A DNA stretch of 64,000 nucleotides from CAZAPG01 sp964486935. Its GTDB lineage: Bacteria > Chloroflexota > Anaerolineae > 4572-78 > J111. Where the stretch lies: positions 22,012 through 86,011 of the forward strand of contig CAZAPG010000028.1 of the NCBI GenBank assembly GCA_964486935.1, in the 5' to 3' direction. Below the pieces are notes generated by a model that was not told the origin of the DNA, did not search any database, and saw nothing but the letters and a program-made list of their open reading frames with translations. Made by a program: the position numbers and the translations under genes. The first letter of the stretch is position 1, and each line of letters begins with the position of its first letter. Shown here piece by piece: positions 16,209 through 25,108 of the stretch.

Positions 16209-17057
16209 ATGATGCAAAAACTCTCCGGCGATTTAGTCAGACACAAACTAAGAACCCGGTTGATTGGGCAAAATGTTGTTTACAGCGAGCAAACCGGCTC
16301 AACCAACACCGAATTGAAGCGGCTGGCCCATATGGACGCCCCCGAAGGGTTGCTCTACCTGACCGATGAGCAACTGGTTGGGCGAGGTCGCCTGGAGCGA
16401 AGCTGGCACGCCCCCGCCGGCTCCAGCCTGTTGACATCGCTGCTGTTCAGGCCGGGCGATTACCTGCCGCCGGCGCAGGCCCAGCAACTTACCATGATTT
16501 GCTCGCTGGCCATGGCCGACGCCATTAAAAATGTGGCAAATGTAATGCCCGGCATCAAATGGCCCAACGATATTGTTTGGAACGACGGCAAAAAACTGGG
16601 CGGCGTTCTGACCGAGTCTGAAATTGAGGGCGACCAGCTTGCCTGGGTTATTGTTGGGCTGGGCCTCAACGTCAATCTTGATTTTAGCGACCACACCCAC
16701 CCGGAACCCGACCGGCCCGGCCGGCCGGATAGCGGCCATCCGCCGCTGGCCGAAACCGCAACCAGCCTGTCAATAATATTGCAGCAGGACACCGGCCATT
16801 TACGGCTGCCGCTGCTGCAACGCTACCTTGAAAACGTGGAGCAGCGCTACACCGCCCTGAAAGAGGGACAATCGCCGCGCCGCGAGTGGGAAAGGCGGCT
16901 GATGGGGATAGGGCAGGTCGTTACCGTTAAGTTTGTTGACAATGCCCGCCAGCACCGGGGCGTAATGATTGGCATTGATGAAAACGGCGGGCTGCGAATT
17001 CGGCAAGACGACGGCACGGTTAAAACCGTGCTGGCCGGCGATGTAACCCTCAGATAA
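16209..17057 (+). CDS. birA: Biotin--[acetyl-CoA-carboxylase] ligase
   Basis: 282-aa biotin protein ligase that adenylates biotin and attaches it to carrier lysines of biotin-dependent carboxylases. Seen: QTGSTNTELK, the biotinoyl-AMP loop GRGRLERSW, KWPNDIVWNDGKKLGGVLTE with the catalytic Lys, GLGLNVN, and the C-terminal SH3-like domain (GIGQVVTVKF...LAGDVTLR). No N-terminal helix-turn-helix, so it is a class I enzyme without repressor function. Start at the ATG after AGAGGA; an upstream TTG would add 28 unconserved residues. Confidence 0.92.
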   Translation: MMQKLSGDLVRHKLRTRLIGQNVVYSEQTGSTNTELKRLAHMDAPEGLLYLTDEQLVGRGRLERSWHAPAGSSLLTSLLFRPGDYLPPAQAQQLTMICSLAMADAIKNVANVMPGIKWPNDIVWNDGKKLGGVLTESEIEGDQLAWVIVGLGLNVNLDFSDHTHPEPDRPGRPDSGHPPLAETATSLSIILQQDTGHLRLPLLQRYLENVEQRYTALKEGQSPRREWERRLMGIGQVVTVKFVDNARQHRGVMIGIDENGGLRIRQDDGTVKTVLAGDVTLR

Positions 17058-17121
17058 TTCGACGATTGCGTCACTCGCGGCCCGGATGTATCATGTTATC
17101 AAATAAATCTGAATCTTTGAA

Positions 17122-17137
17122 AAGGAGATAATCTATT
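17122..17137 (+). promoter_or_regulatory. Shine-Dalgarno deciding an ATT start for hflX
   Basis: AAAGGAG, 6-7 nt spacing, ATT; no ATG, GTG or TTG lies in this frame between the upstream stop at 17129 and 17189. Confidence 0.65.
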
Positions 17138-18460
17138 TCAAAAAATAGCGAACCATTACCAACCCGGTTTCCCCGGGAGCATGCTTTTTTGGTAGGCATG
17201 GAGCTGAAACGGCCCGGCAACAACCACCGTTTTGATGTGGAAGACTCGTTAGAAGAGCTGGCCGCCCTGGCCGATACAGCCGGTTTGTATGTGGAAGGCG
17301 GCACCTACCAGCGCCTGGATACCATCAAGCCCGACACCCTGATTGGCCACGGCAAGGTTGACGAACTCATCAATTATCGGGACGAGTTAGGCATCGACGT
17401 TTTTCTGTTTGATGACGAATTAAGCCCCCGCCAGCAGCGCGAACTGGAAAAGCGGCTCAAGGTTAAAGTTATTGACCGCACCGCCCTGATTTTGGATATT
17501 TTTGCCAAACACGCCCGCACTCACGAAGGTCAATTGCAGGTGGAACTGGCCCAATACGAATACCGCCTGCCGCGATTGACCCGCATGTGGACTCACCTGG
17601 CCCGGCAGGCCGGCGGGCGGGCCGGCGGCGCCAGCGGCGGCGTGGGCGTGCGCGGCCCCGGCGAAACCCAGCTAGAGGTTGACCGCCGCGAAATTAGCCA
17701 TCGCATTGCCCACCTCAAGCGAGAACTGGAAAAAGTTCGGGCGCACCGGGCGCGGTATCGCAAGCAGCGCAAACGGGTAGGGATTACCACCGTTGCCATT
17801 GTGGGTTACACCAACGCCGGCAAAAGCACGCTGCTCAACCGGCTGGCCCAGGCCAACGTGCTGGCTGCCGACCAGCTTTTTGCCACGCTGGACCCAACAA
17901 CCCGCCGGGTTACGCTGCCCAGCGGCAGCAACGCGCTGTTTAGCGATACGGTCGGTTTTATTCAAAAACTACCCACGGGGCTGGTGGCCGCCTTCAGAGC
18001 CACCCTCGAAGAAATTGTCGAGGCTGACCTGATACTGCACGTGGTCGATATCACCCATCCCAACGCCTCGGAGCAGGCCGCAACGGTTAATGAAACGTTA
18101 ATTGAACTGAGCGCTACCCACCTGCCGCAACTGGTGGCCCTGAACAAAATAGACCTGCTGGATGACCCGGAACAGGTAGCCGAGTTAGTGGCCCAGTACC
18201 CCAACAGCCTGGCTATTAGCGCCGCCACCGGCCACGGCATCGAGGCGCTTTTGAATCGGGTGGAAGGGGTCATGCAGTCAACCCGCGCCACAATGACCCT
18301 GTTGATACCCTACAACCGGGGCGATCTGGTCTCGACGCTGTACGGCCAGGCCATTGTTGAAGCCGAAACCCACCAACCCGAAGGCACACGCCTGGAAGTC
18401 CACGTACCCAAACATCTGGTAGAAATAGTAGAACCTTACCAGCTAGAAACCACCAATTAG
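17135..18460 (+). CDS. hflX: GTPase HflX, apparent ATT start
   Basis: 441-aa ribosome-associated GTPase that splits stalled 70S ribosomes. Seen: N-terminal ERAFLVG-like EHAFLVGMEL, the HflX-specific GVGVRGPGETQLEVDRR, then the G domain: G1 GYTNAGKST, G3 DTVGFIQKLP, G4 NKIDLLD, G5 ISAATG. Conserved sequence begins well before the first TTG (17189) and ATG (17201). The only start fitting both the conservation and the strong AAAGGAG (17122-17127) is ATT at 17135; the frame closes at TAA 17129. ATT is a rare start known from infC. Confidence 0.9.
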   Translation: MSKNSEPLPTRFPREHAFLVGMELKRPGNNHRFDVEDSLEELAALADTAGLYVEGGTYQRLDTIKPDTLIGHGKVDELINYRDELGIDVFLFDDELSPRQQRELEKRLKVKVIDRTALILDIFAKHARTHEGQLQVELAQYEYRLPRLTRMWTHLARQAGGRAGGASGGVGVRGPGETQLEVDRREISHRIAHLKRELEKVRAHRARYRKQRKRVGITTVAIVGYTNAGKSTLLNRLAQANVLAADQLFATLDPTTRRVTLPSGSNALFSDTVGFIQKLPTGLVAAFRATLEEIVEADLILHVVDITHPNASEQAATVNETLIELSATHLPQLVALNKIDLLDDPEQVAELVAQYPNSLAISAATGHGIEALLNRVEGVMQSTRATMTLLIPYNRGDLVSTLYGQAIVEAETHQPEGTRLEVHVPKHLVEIVEPYQLETTN

Positions 18461-18492
18461 CAAGTTACCTCAAAAAACCAGGAGGAAGGACA

Positions 18493-18672
18493 ATGCTCGA
18501 TAAAATGGCTCTGATTAAAGGGTTGCCGGTCATTATCGGCCTGGTCCTGGTTGTTATCAGTTTTATTGCCCAGTTTGTTCCGGCCCTCTCGTTTCTGGTG
18601 GCCGGCCAATGGCTGTTGCATTTGGGCGTTATTATCGGGTTGGGCGGTATTCTGTTTTCTGATACGTTGTAA
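18493..18672 (+). CDS. Small membrane protein, 59 aa
   Basis: Two hydrophobic helices (about residues 9-28 and 31-53: LPVIIGLVLVVISFIAQF, then FLVAGQWLLHLGVIIGLGGIL) with a short cytosolic N-terminus containing two Lys. No known family recognised. ATG with a strong GGAGGAAGG Shine-Dalgarno, 32 bp after hflX and followed at once by an intrinsic terminator, so it is probably the last gene of the hflX transcript. Confidence 0.7.
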   Translation: MLDKMALIKGLPVIIGLVLVVISFIAQFVPALSFLVAGQWLLHLGVIIGLGGILFSDTL

Positions 18673-18688
18673 ATCCACGCGCATCAAA

Positions 18689-18720
18689 AAGACCACACCG
18701 GCAAACCGGTGTGGTCTTTT
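18689..18720 (+). terminator. Intrinsic terminator after the hflX transcript
   Basis: GACCACACCGG/CCGGTGTGGTC stem of 11 bp, CAAA loop, followed by TTTTCTTTC; flanking A-run extends the stem. Confidence 0.92.
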
Positions 18721-18785
18721 CTTTCTTCCTTTTGATGGAATGCAAAAGCGCGCTTTTGCGCTCCGTTTTTTTCAGTTTGAGCCGG

Positions 18786-19892
18786 TTAGCTGTTTTGCTG
18801 CCGGCCCCGCTGCAAGGCTACTACTCCCCCAACTACCATAAACAAAATTAAGGCGGCGGCAACCAGGGTAAAGGGCATGTTCGACTCGCTGGCCTGGCCC
18901 GAAACCGGCAGCAGCAGTTCGGATTGGTTGGCCCCGGTTGAGGAGTCGCTCGCTGTGGCCGGAGCCTGGGTAGCCGCCGGCGCCGGGGTTGAAGCCGGAG
19001 CCGCCTGGCCGGCCGCCGGGGCGCTTACCGGCGCAGAAGACGAGCCGGCGCTGCCTTCCATCGCCGCCGAGGGAATTTGCAGGCGGGCCGGGTCGTCGCG
19101 GTCAAGGCCGCCGGTATCGCTGGGGTCTCTTGCATCGCCCTTAATTTCGCCTAAAAAGAAACGCCGGCCGCCGGGGTAATTGAACTCGTAAATTTTACCC
19201 TGTTCGGCCACAAATTGATAGGTTACGGCCTCGCCCTTACCATCCTCAGACATAGCGGTGCCGCGATATTCGCAATCGGGAATCAGAAAAACGTCAACGG
19301 TGGTGCAAAGCGGCTGCTCTTGCATTTTGCCCATAATCCACAAATTGCCGTGGCTGCAAAAGCCTTGCGGGCTTACGTAATCAAACTCGGCATTAAAGCC
19401 AGAGCAGTTGGCAACGCGCAGCAGCGCCCCCCGTAACGGCGGGTAAAGGGGACTCGATTGGACTTCGGGAAAATGGACCGGCGCGCCCAGGCCGTTGGCG
19501 ATGGTAATCGTCGGCCCCATAAAATCGGTGTAATTGCTATCGGCGCGCACCTGCCGAATGACCATCTGGTAGGCGCCATCGCCGATGGTTTTGGTATCCA
19601 AATGAGCCAGGGTGCCATTGATAACCGGCGCATAGACGGTGGCTACCCAAATTAACGATTTTCCGGATTGCAGAAAAACCTCGTACTTGAAAAAGTCGGG
19701 AAAGTCGGCAGCGCCCTTGATGGTAATAATGCCGGAAACCGTCTCTCCATTGGCCGGCGCGGTGATAAAAACAATCGCCCCCGTTTCGTCCGGGGTGGGC
19801 GCCTGGGCCTGAACCTCGGCCCGGCTGCCGGCAACTAAAATTAACAGCGTTGCCATAATTATCAAGAATACGTGTCGAAAATAATATTTCAT
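18786..19892 (-). CDS. Secreted Ig-like domain protein with C-terminal wall/membrane anchor
   Basis: 368-aa exported protein. Signal peptide at residues 1-30 (hydrophobic LIIMATLLILVAG, AQA cleavage site). An Ig-like/CBM-type domain follows (IVFITAPANGETVSGIITIKG, about 40-135), then a middle domain with four Cys that may form disulfides. Next comes a Pro/Ala/Ser/Thr-rich linker (about 275-320) and a C-terminal LLPVSG, hydrophobic helix and RGRQQ tail, which looks like a variant LPxTG sortase signal. No sortase gene is in the window. Function unknown; probably surface-displayed. Confidence 0.75.
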   Translation of the reverse strand: MKYYFRHVFLIIMATLLILVAGSRAEVQAQAPTPDETGAIVFITAPANGETVSGIITIKGAADFPDFFKYEVFLQSGKSLIWVATVYAPVINGTLAHLDTKTIGDGAYQMVIRQVRADSNYTDFMGPTITIANGLGAPVHFPEVQSSPLYPPLRGALLRVANCSGFNAEFDYVSPQGFCSHGNLWIMGKMQEQPLCTTVDVFLIPDCEYRGTAMSEDGKGEAVTYQFVAEQGKIYEFNYPGGRRFFLGEIKGDARDPSDTGGLDRDDPARLQIPSAAMEGSAGSSSAPVSAPAAGQAAPASTPAPAATQAPATASDSSTGANQSELLLPVSGQASESNMPFTLVAAALILFMVVGGVVALQRGRQQNS

Positions 19893-19958
19893 TGCGAATC
19901 CCCTTCTCCTGAGCGTTACCTCAATTGAGTAGCAAGACAGCCTGATAATTTACATAAA

Positions 19959-19987
19959 ATTATAACACAATTGGCAGATTATGAGAA
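19959..19987 (-). promoter_or_regulatory. Putative promoter of the secreted Ig-like gene
   Basis: Minus strand TTCTCA, 17-bp spacer, TATAAT, about 65 bp before the start codon. Confidence 0.5.
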
Positions 19988-20020
19988 GTTTTCCCCGGCA
20001 ATTTATGGCCTGCTATAGAG

Positions 20021-22927
20021 TCATCGGCCCATAAACTCCAGGCGATTGGGCATGATTGTCCCGTTTAGCCGGTCATCCGAGGGCAGGGTTGCGCCATCTA
20101 AATTAGCCCCGCTCAGGTCGGCGCCTTTAATGGGCGGGTCGTCGAGTTTGCTGAAGTTGGCCCCCTGGAGCCTGGCGCTGCTCAAATTGGCTCTGAACAG
20201 GTTGGCCCCGTGAAACCTGACTTCGGGCCGAAATTCTGCGCCGCTGAAGTTGGTTTTGGCCAGGTTGGCCTTAACCAGCAGAGTTTCGCCCACAATTAAA
20301 GCGCCGCTGGCGTTAGCCCCGGCCAGGTTGGCCTCGATGAGCTGCGAGGCCGTTAAAGTCATCTGGGTCATATTGGCCCAGGTCAAATCGGCTTTAAAGA
20401 GGTTGGCGGCGCACCAATCGGCTTTTATCAGGATAACGCCGGTTAAATCGGCCTGGGTCAGTTCAATGCGCCCCTCATCGCCGCAGGGGTCTATCTCGTC
20501 AACGCCCCGGTTGGTTGTGCGCGAGAGATTGGCATTGAGCAGAATTGCGCCTTCCATATTAATGCCGGGTATTTTGGCCTCGGTTAAATCGGCCAGTTTC
20601 ATAAAAGCGCCGTTGAGTTGCGTTTTAATTAGCTGCGCCCTGACCAGTTTGGCCCCGGTTAAATTGATGCCACGGGCATCGGTTTCGCGCAGGGTGGCTT
20701 CGGTCAGATCGCTGCCAGACATGTCAACCCCGCCCAGCAGTTGCGCGTTGTTGAGATTGGCGTTTACCAGCGTGGCCTGCCGGATGCTGGCCTTGAACAG
20801 GTCGGCCCCGGTCAGGTCGGCCCCGGTCAGGTCGGCCCCATCGAGAATCACCTCGCGCAGTTGGGTTTCAACCAATCTGGCCCCGGTCAAGTCGGCCCCG
20901 CTCAGGTTAGATTTGATGAGAATGGCTTTGCTGAGGTTGGCGTTGGCCAGTTTGGTTTGGCTCAAATCGGTTTCGCTCAAATCGGCTTCTTCCATATCGG
21001 CCCATCTAAGGCGAGCATCGTTTAGCTGGGTGTCGCGCATATTGGCCCGCCTGAGGGTAGCGCCAATTAAATTGGCCTGCTCCTGCAAATTGGCTCCGCT
21101 TAAATTGGCCTGGGTTAAATCGCTGCCAAACAGGTTGGCCCCGCGCAGGTCGGCCCCGGTCAGGTTGACTTCTCGCAGGTCGGCGCAGCTTAAGTTTTGG
21201 CCCTGAAGTTGCCGGTTTTCCTGGCTTTCGTTAACAATGCTCCAAACGGCGCGCCATTTGGGGTCGATGTCGATATCATCAATTGTTGCGCCGCGCAGAT
21301 TGGCAAAGCTCAAATCGGCGTCGGTCAGGTTGGCGTTATTCAGCTCTGTTCGGCGCAGGTTGGCGCCCATTAAAAGCGCGCCGGTCAGGTTAGCCTGCTC
21401 CAGTTTGGCGCTGCCCAGGTTGGCCCCTACCAGAATAGCTCCCGCTAAATTTTGCGCCTCCTGCAAATTGGCGTTTTCCAAATCGACCCCCACCAACACG
21501 GCTCTATTTAAAATTGCGCTGCGCAGGGTTGAGTTGTCCTTTAAATTTTGAGCCTGGATGGTATTGTCTCTGGCCCGTTGGATGAACTCTTTCAAATCTT
21601 CAATATCTTCAACGTCAGACTCCCTCACGCTGTCGGCCTCTATCTGGCACAAGGCTTTGATGCCAAATAGCCGCGTAACCTGGCCCCGGTCCAGCGGCAC
21701 TTCGGCGGGCCAGCCCAGCACGGCCTCTTCTAAGTTGGTTCCGGTTAAATCGGTATCTTTTAAAATGGCATTTAGCAAAATGGCGCTGCCCATCCGCGCG
21801 CCGGCCAGGGGCGCGCCGCTCAAATCGACGCCGGTGAGATTGGCTCCGGTAAAATCGGCCTGGTTTAAGTTGGTGGCCCGCCGCAGCTCCCGGCTGTCCT
21901 GGAGATTGGCGGCCACAAAAGAGGCGTTGGTAACGTTGGCCTGATTCAGATTGGCCCCGGCAAAGGTGGCCTGGGTAAAATTAGCGCCGGTCAGGTCGGC
22001 GTTAGAAAAATCGGCCCCGGTCAGATTGGCCCTGGTGTAATCGGGCCGCTCGGCGGGTTCCGGCCCGGCTGAGTGGACCCGGCGCAATCTGGCATTGGTC
22101 AGATTAGCCTCAATTAATTTGGTACCAAACATCTCGGCTTCATCCAGAACGGCTTCGGTCAGGGTGGCCCGGTTCAAAATAGTTCGGTGTAAAATAGCGC
22201 CGGTTAAATTGGCCCCGCTCAAATCGGCTCCGGTCAGGTCTGCATCCGACAGGTCGACGCCTACCAGCGATGCGCCAACCAGATTAGCCTCGCGCAGATT
22301 GGCGCCCCTCAAATCCAGGCCAACCAGCACGGCTCCGGCCAAATTTAGCCGGGGCAACTCTCTGGCCCGGCCTTCAACCACCGTGCCAGCCTCGCTGGAT
22401 ACGGCGCTGCCGCTTACCCGTACCTGCCCCTCGCTAACGGATGTGGATTGGGCTACCAAATCTTTCAGGCGGGCGGTATCTCTGGCCGCAATTGCCGTTT
22501 GAACGCTGGCCTGGCTCCTCACATCCGGCTGGGTTGACAGACCCACGATAGCGCTATCCATGGTAGCGCCGGCCAGGGTTGTGTCAATCATTTGGGCATC
22601 CAGCAAGATGGTTCGGCTCAACACCGCCCCGCTCATAACCGCGTTGGTTAGATTTGCGCCGGTCAAATCGGCCCCGGCCAGGTTGGCGCGGGTAAAATCG
22701 GCCCCGGTAAAATCAATGCCCCTCAAATCTTTGTTGCTCAAATCCCGGTCAACAAAATTTTGAGCGCCGCAGTTGGGCCGGCAAGGCGGGTCTGCGGCCG
22801 CCGGGGCCGGGGGCCAAATGCCGGTTAGCCACAAAACGGCAACCAGCAATATCAGAAACAGCGCCGATAGTCCAATTAAAATTAACAGCAGCCTGCTAAG
22901 TTGCCTTGTTTGTTGTTGTTCTGCCAT
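20021..22927 (-). CDS. Giant membrane-anchored pentapeptide-repeat protein
   Basis: 968-aa protein made almost entirely of A(D/N)Lxx pentapeptide repeats, which fold as right-handed quadrilateral beta-helices. A transmembrane helix at about residues 12-33 and a short Cys-containing stretch (DPPCRPNCGAQNF) come first. The repeats are broken by three non-repeat stretches: about 125-180, about 410-470 and a short one near 560. Some pentapeptide proteins mimic DNA and inhibit gyrase, but a membrane anchor and this length argue for a scaffold or adhesion role (inference). ATG with AGAGGCGA. It is monocistronic with its own promoter. Confidence 0.88.
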   Translation of the reverse strand: MAEQQQTRQLSRLLLILIGLSALFLILLVAVLWLTGIWPPAPAAADPPCRPNCGAQNFVDRDLSNKDLRGIDFTGADFTRANLAGADLTGANLTNAVMSGAVLSRTILLDAQMIDTTLAGATMDSAIVGLSTQPDVRSQASVQTAIAARDTARLKDLVAQSTSVSEGQVRVSGSAVSSEAGTVVEGRARELPRLNLAGAVLVGLDLRGANLREANLVGASLVGVDLSDADLTGADLSGANLTGAILHRTILNRATLTEAVLDEAEMFGTKLIEANLTNARLRRVHSAGPEPAERPDYTRANLTGADFSNADLTGANFTQATFAGANLNQANVTNASFVAANLQDSRELRRATNLNQADFTGANLTGVDLSGAPLAGARMGSAILLNAILKDTDLTGTNLEEAVLGWPAEVPLDRGQVTRLFGIKALCQIEADSVRESDVEDIEDLKEFIQRARDNTIQAQNLKDNSTLRSAILNRAVLVGVDLENANLQEAQNLAGAILVGANLGSAKLEQANLTGALLMGANLRRTELNNANLTDADLSFANLRGATIDDIDIDPKWRAVWSIVNESQENRQLQGQNLSCADLREVNLTGADLRGANLFGSDLTQANLSGANLQEQANLIGATLRRANMRDTQLNDARLRWADMEEADLSETDLSQTKLANANLSKAILIKSNLSGADLTGARLVETQLREVILDGADLTGADLTGADLFKASIRQATLVNANLNNAQLLGGVDMSGSDLTEATLRETDARGINLTGAKLVRAQLIKTQLNGAFMKLADLTEAKIPGINMEGAILLNANLSRTTNRGVDEIDPCGDEGRIELTQADLTGVILIKADWCAANLFKADLTWANMTQMTLTASQLIEANLAGANASGALIVGETLLVKANLAKTNFSGAEFRPEVRFHGANLFRANLSSARLQGANFSKLDDPPIKGADLSGANLDGATLPSDDRLNGTIMPNRLEFMGR

Positions 22928-22948
22928 AAAGCTGTCGCCTCTACGTTA

Positions 22949-22977
22949 TGTATACTTATCTTACCTCAAATTGACAA
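22949..22977 (-). promoter_or_regulatory. Sigma-70-type promoter of the pentapeptide-repeat gene
   Basis: Minus strand TTGTCA, 17-bp spacer, TATACA, about 22 bp before the ATG. Confidence 0.6.
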
Positions 22978-23048
22978 AAAATGCATTACGGCTAACCCAA
23001 TTTGGTTGAATTGTCCTCAATTCTTTTCGATACTCTATTGTTCTATGT

Positions 23049-23054
23049 TATAAT
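23049..23054 (+). promoter_or_regulatory. TATAAT box 8 bp before a start codon (possible leaderless transcript)
   Basis: TATAAT ends 8 bp before the ATG at 23063, so transcription would start at or next to the start codon. No Shine-Dalgarno is present upstream of this ATG. No good -35 was found. Confidence 0.45.
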
Positions 23055-23062
23055 TGCCGCCT

Positions 23063-25108
23063 ATGGTTGATGACATCTATGCCCAGAGGCGGTTGACCAA
23101 ATTTGATGGCGGCGTTGGGCTTGGCTTGAGCGTGGCGGCGTTGGGCCTGTATATTTTTACCCTGGCCCCCGGCGTGCTGGAGGCCGATGGCGGCGAATTT
23201 CAATTTGTGCCCTGGCTGCCCGGTATTGCCCACCCAACCGGCTATCCGCTGTATGTGCTGGCAGGCTGGCTGTGGACACACCTGCTGCCGCTAGGCTCTG
23301 TCGCGTGGCGCATGAATCTGCTGTCGGCGGTGTTTGGCGCGCTGGCCGTGGGGGTCACTTATCTGGTGGCCTGCCGGGTGGTTAGCCTCGCCCTGCCCGA
23401 TACCCCCCTTGCGGCGCAACGGGCCGCCGCCGCAGTTACGGCGACCACTTTGTCAGTAACTCACACCTATTGGAGCCAGGCCCTGATAGCCGAGGTATAT
23501 ACCCTGCACGCGCTGTTTGTGGTGTCTATGTTGTGGCTGGCTTTACACGCGGCCAACCGGCCCAAACTGCTGGCCTTTACTTTTGGGCTGGGGTTGACCC
23601 ATCACCTGACTACAATTTTGCTGGCTCCGGCCCTGGCCGTTTATTTATGGCAAACTTGTCGCCAACTCCACGCGCGACAATTGGCAGCCTGCGTTGCGTT
23701 ATTCTGCGCGCCCTTATTATTGTACCTTTATTTGCCAATTGTTGCGCCAACGGTTCCTTACGCCAGCCTGGAATTGAGCGATGCCCAAACCCTGACACTG
23801 TACGACAATTCACTGCGCGGCTTTTGGCAACACGTGACCGCCACCGTTTTTACCGGCGAGTTACAACCGGCAGCGGTTGGGTTTGAGCGCCTGCGGCTGG
23901 TGTGGCAACTGCTCCGGGCGCAGGTGGGCTGGGTAGGGGCCGGCTTGGGCCTTATCGGGTTGATAACCCTGTGGCGGCAAAAAAAGTTTAACCTGCTGGC
24001 CCTGACCGCCATAGCTTTTGTTACTTTTGTGGGTTTCAACCTGGTTTACTTTATCGGCGATGTGTTTGTGCTCTTTATTCCGGCCTGGCTCATTGTTTGC
24101 CTGTGGTTGGGGGTGGGGAGTTTAGCCCTGGCCCGCCGGCTGGCGAGTCAATTTGTGCGCCGCAAAATGGGCGCCGGCCAGGAGATTGCCTTTGAACAAA
24201 TGCGTGGGCATTTAGCCCGGCGCGCCTACCAAACGGTTGTATGGCTGCTGATGCTCTTTTTTTTTGCGTTGCCGCTGGTTTTGGGCGTCACCCGTTTTGC
24301 CGGGGTGAACCAGCAAGATAACACAGCCGCCGAAACAAAATGGCGGCAGATATTAGCCCAGCCCATCCCCCACCGGGCAATTTTGGTGAGCAACGACCGC
24401 AACGAGATAATGCCGATGTGGTATTTTCAATACGTTGAGGGGCAGCGCCCCGATTTATTGGGCTTGTTTCCGCTCATTACGCCAGCGCCGGAATTTAGCA
24501 ACGCGGGCCGGGTATTTGAACAGGCGCTGGCTTCGGGCCGGCCGGTCTATTTGATCAAACCAATGGACGGGTTGAGCCTGAAGGCCAACCTTGCGCCGGA
24601 GGGGGTCCTGTTTAGAGCCACTCCTTTTCATCCGGCAGACCCCCAAAACCTGGTTGGCGTTAGTTTGCCTAAAATCTCGCTCGATTTACCGGGGAAAGGA
24701 ACTGTCGAGGAAACTATTTTGCTGCTGGGGTACAATGTGTCATCAACCACTATTCAACCGGGCGGCCAAATTACCGTAACGCTTTACTGGCAGCCCACGC
24801 AACCCTTAACCAGCAACTACACCAGCTATGTTCATTTGCTAACCGAAAATAATCACAAAATTAGCCAAAATGACCACCAGCCCGGCGGCAACTATTACCC
24901 CAGTAGCTACTGGCAGGTAAGCGAGGTTTTGCGCGACACACACACGCTACCAATTCCCGCAGATGCCCCGGTAGACACATACCGGTTGCGGATAGGGATG
25001 TACTTTCAGCCCCGGCCTGGAGTTGTAGTTGGCATGGGAGAGGGCGTGCAAGTTTCGCCGCCGGATGGGTTACAACTACAACCGCCGGCTAAAAGGGACC
25101 ACGATTAA
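23063..25108 (+). CDS. DUF2723 membrane protein (GT-C glycosyltransferase-like)
   Basis: About 681-aa integral membrane protein with roughly ten predicted helices followed by a soluble C-terminal part. The N-terminal LAPGVLEADGGEFQFVPW and GIAHPTGYPLYVLAG match DUF2723, a family related to dolichyl-phosphate-mannose-type GT-C glycosyltransferases; the acidic ADGGE replaces the catalytic DE-type loop. The C-terminal 150 residues are beta-rich (ILLLGYNVSSTTIQPGGQ, ITVTLYWQP). ATG at 23063 chosen over a TTG inside the TATAAT box. The stop overlaps the next ATG (TAATG), so it is coupled to the FecR-domain gene. Confidence 0.85.
   Translation: MVDDIYAQRRLTKFDGGVGLGLSVAALGLYIFTLAPGVLEADGGEFQFVPWLPGIAHPTGYPLYVLAGWLWTHLLPLGSVAWRMNLLSAVFGALAVGVTYLVACRVVSLALPDTPLAAQRAAAAVTATTLSVTHTYWSQALIAEVYTLHALFVVSMLWLALHAANRPKLLAFTFGLGLTHHLTTILLAPALAVYLWQTCRQLHARQLAACVALFCAPLLLYLYLPIVAPTVPYASLELSDAQTLTLYDNSLRGFWQHVTATVFTGELQPAAVGFERLRLVWQLLRAQVGWVGAGLGLIGLITLWRQKKFNLLALTAIAFVTFVGFNLVYFIGDVFVLFIPAWLIVCLWLGVGSLALARRLASQFVRRKMGAGQEIAFEQMRGHLARRAYQTVVWLLMLFFFALPLVLGVTRFAGVNQQDNTAAETKWRQILAQPIPHRAILVSNDRNEIMPMWYFQYVEGQRPDLLGLFPLITPAPEFSNAGRVFEQALASGRPVYLIKPMDGLSLKANLAPEGVLFRATPFHPADPQNLVGVSLPKISLDLPGKGTVEETILLLGYNVSSTTIQPGGQITVTLYWQPTQPLTSNYTSYVHLLTENNHKISQNDHQPGGNYYPSSYWQVSEVLRDTHTLPIPADAPVDTYRLRIGMYFQPRPGVVVGMGEGVQVSPPDGLQLQPPAKRDHD

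Noticed and set aside
20250..21206. Plus-strand reading frame (318 codons) opposite the pentapeptide gene
   Set aside because: It mirrors the A(D/N)Lxx repeats as a simple LA/SA-rich shadow.
23049..23062. TTG start for the DUF2723 gene at 23054
   Set aside because: It overlaps a TATAAT box, and an ATG three codons later fits the conserved start better.
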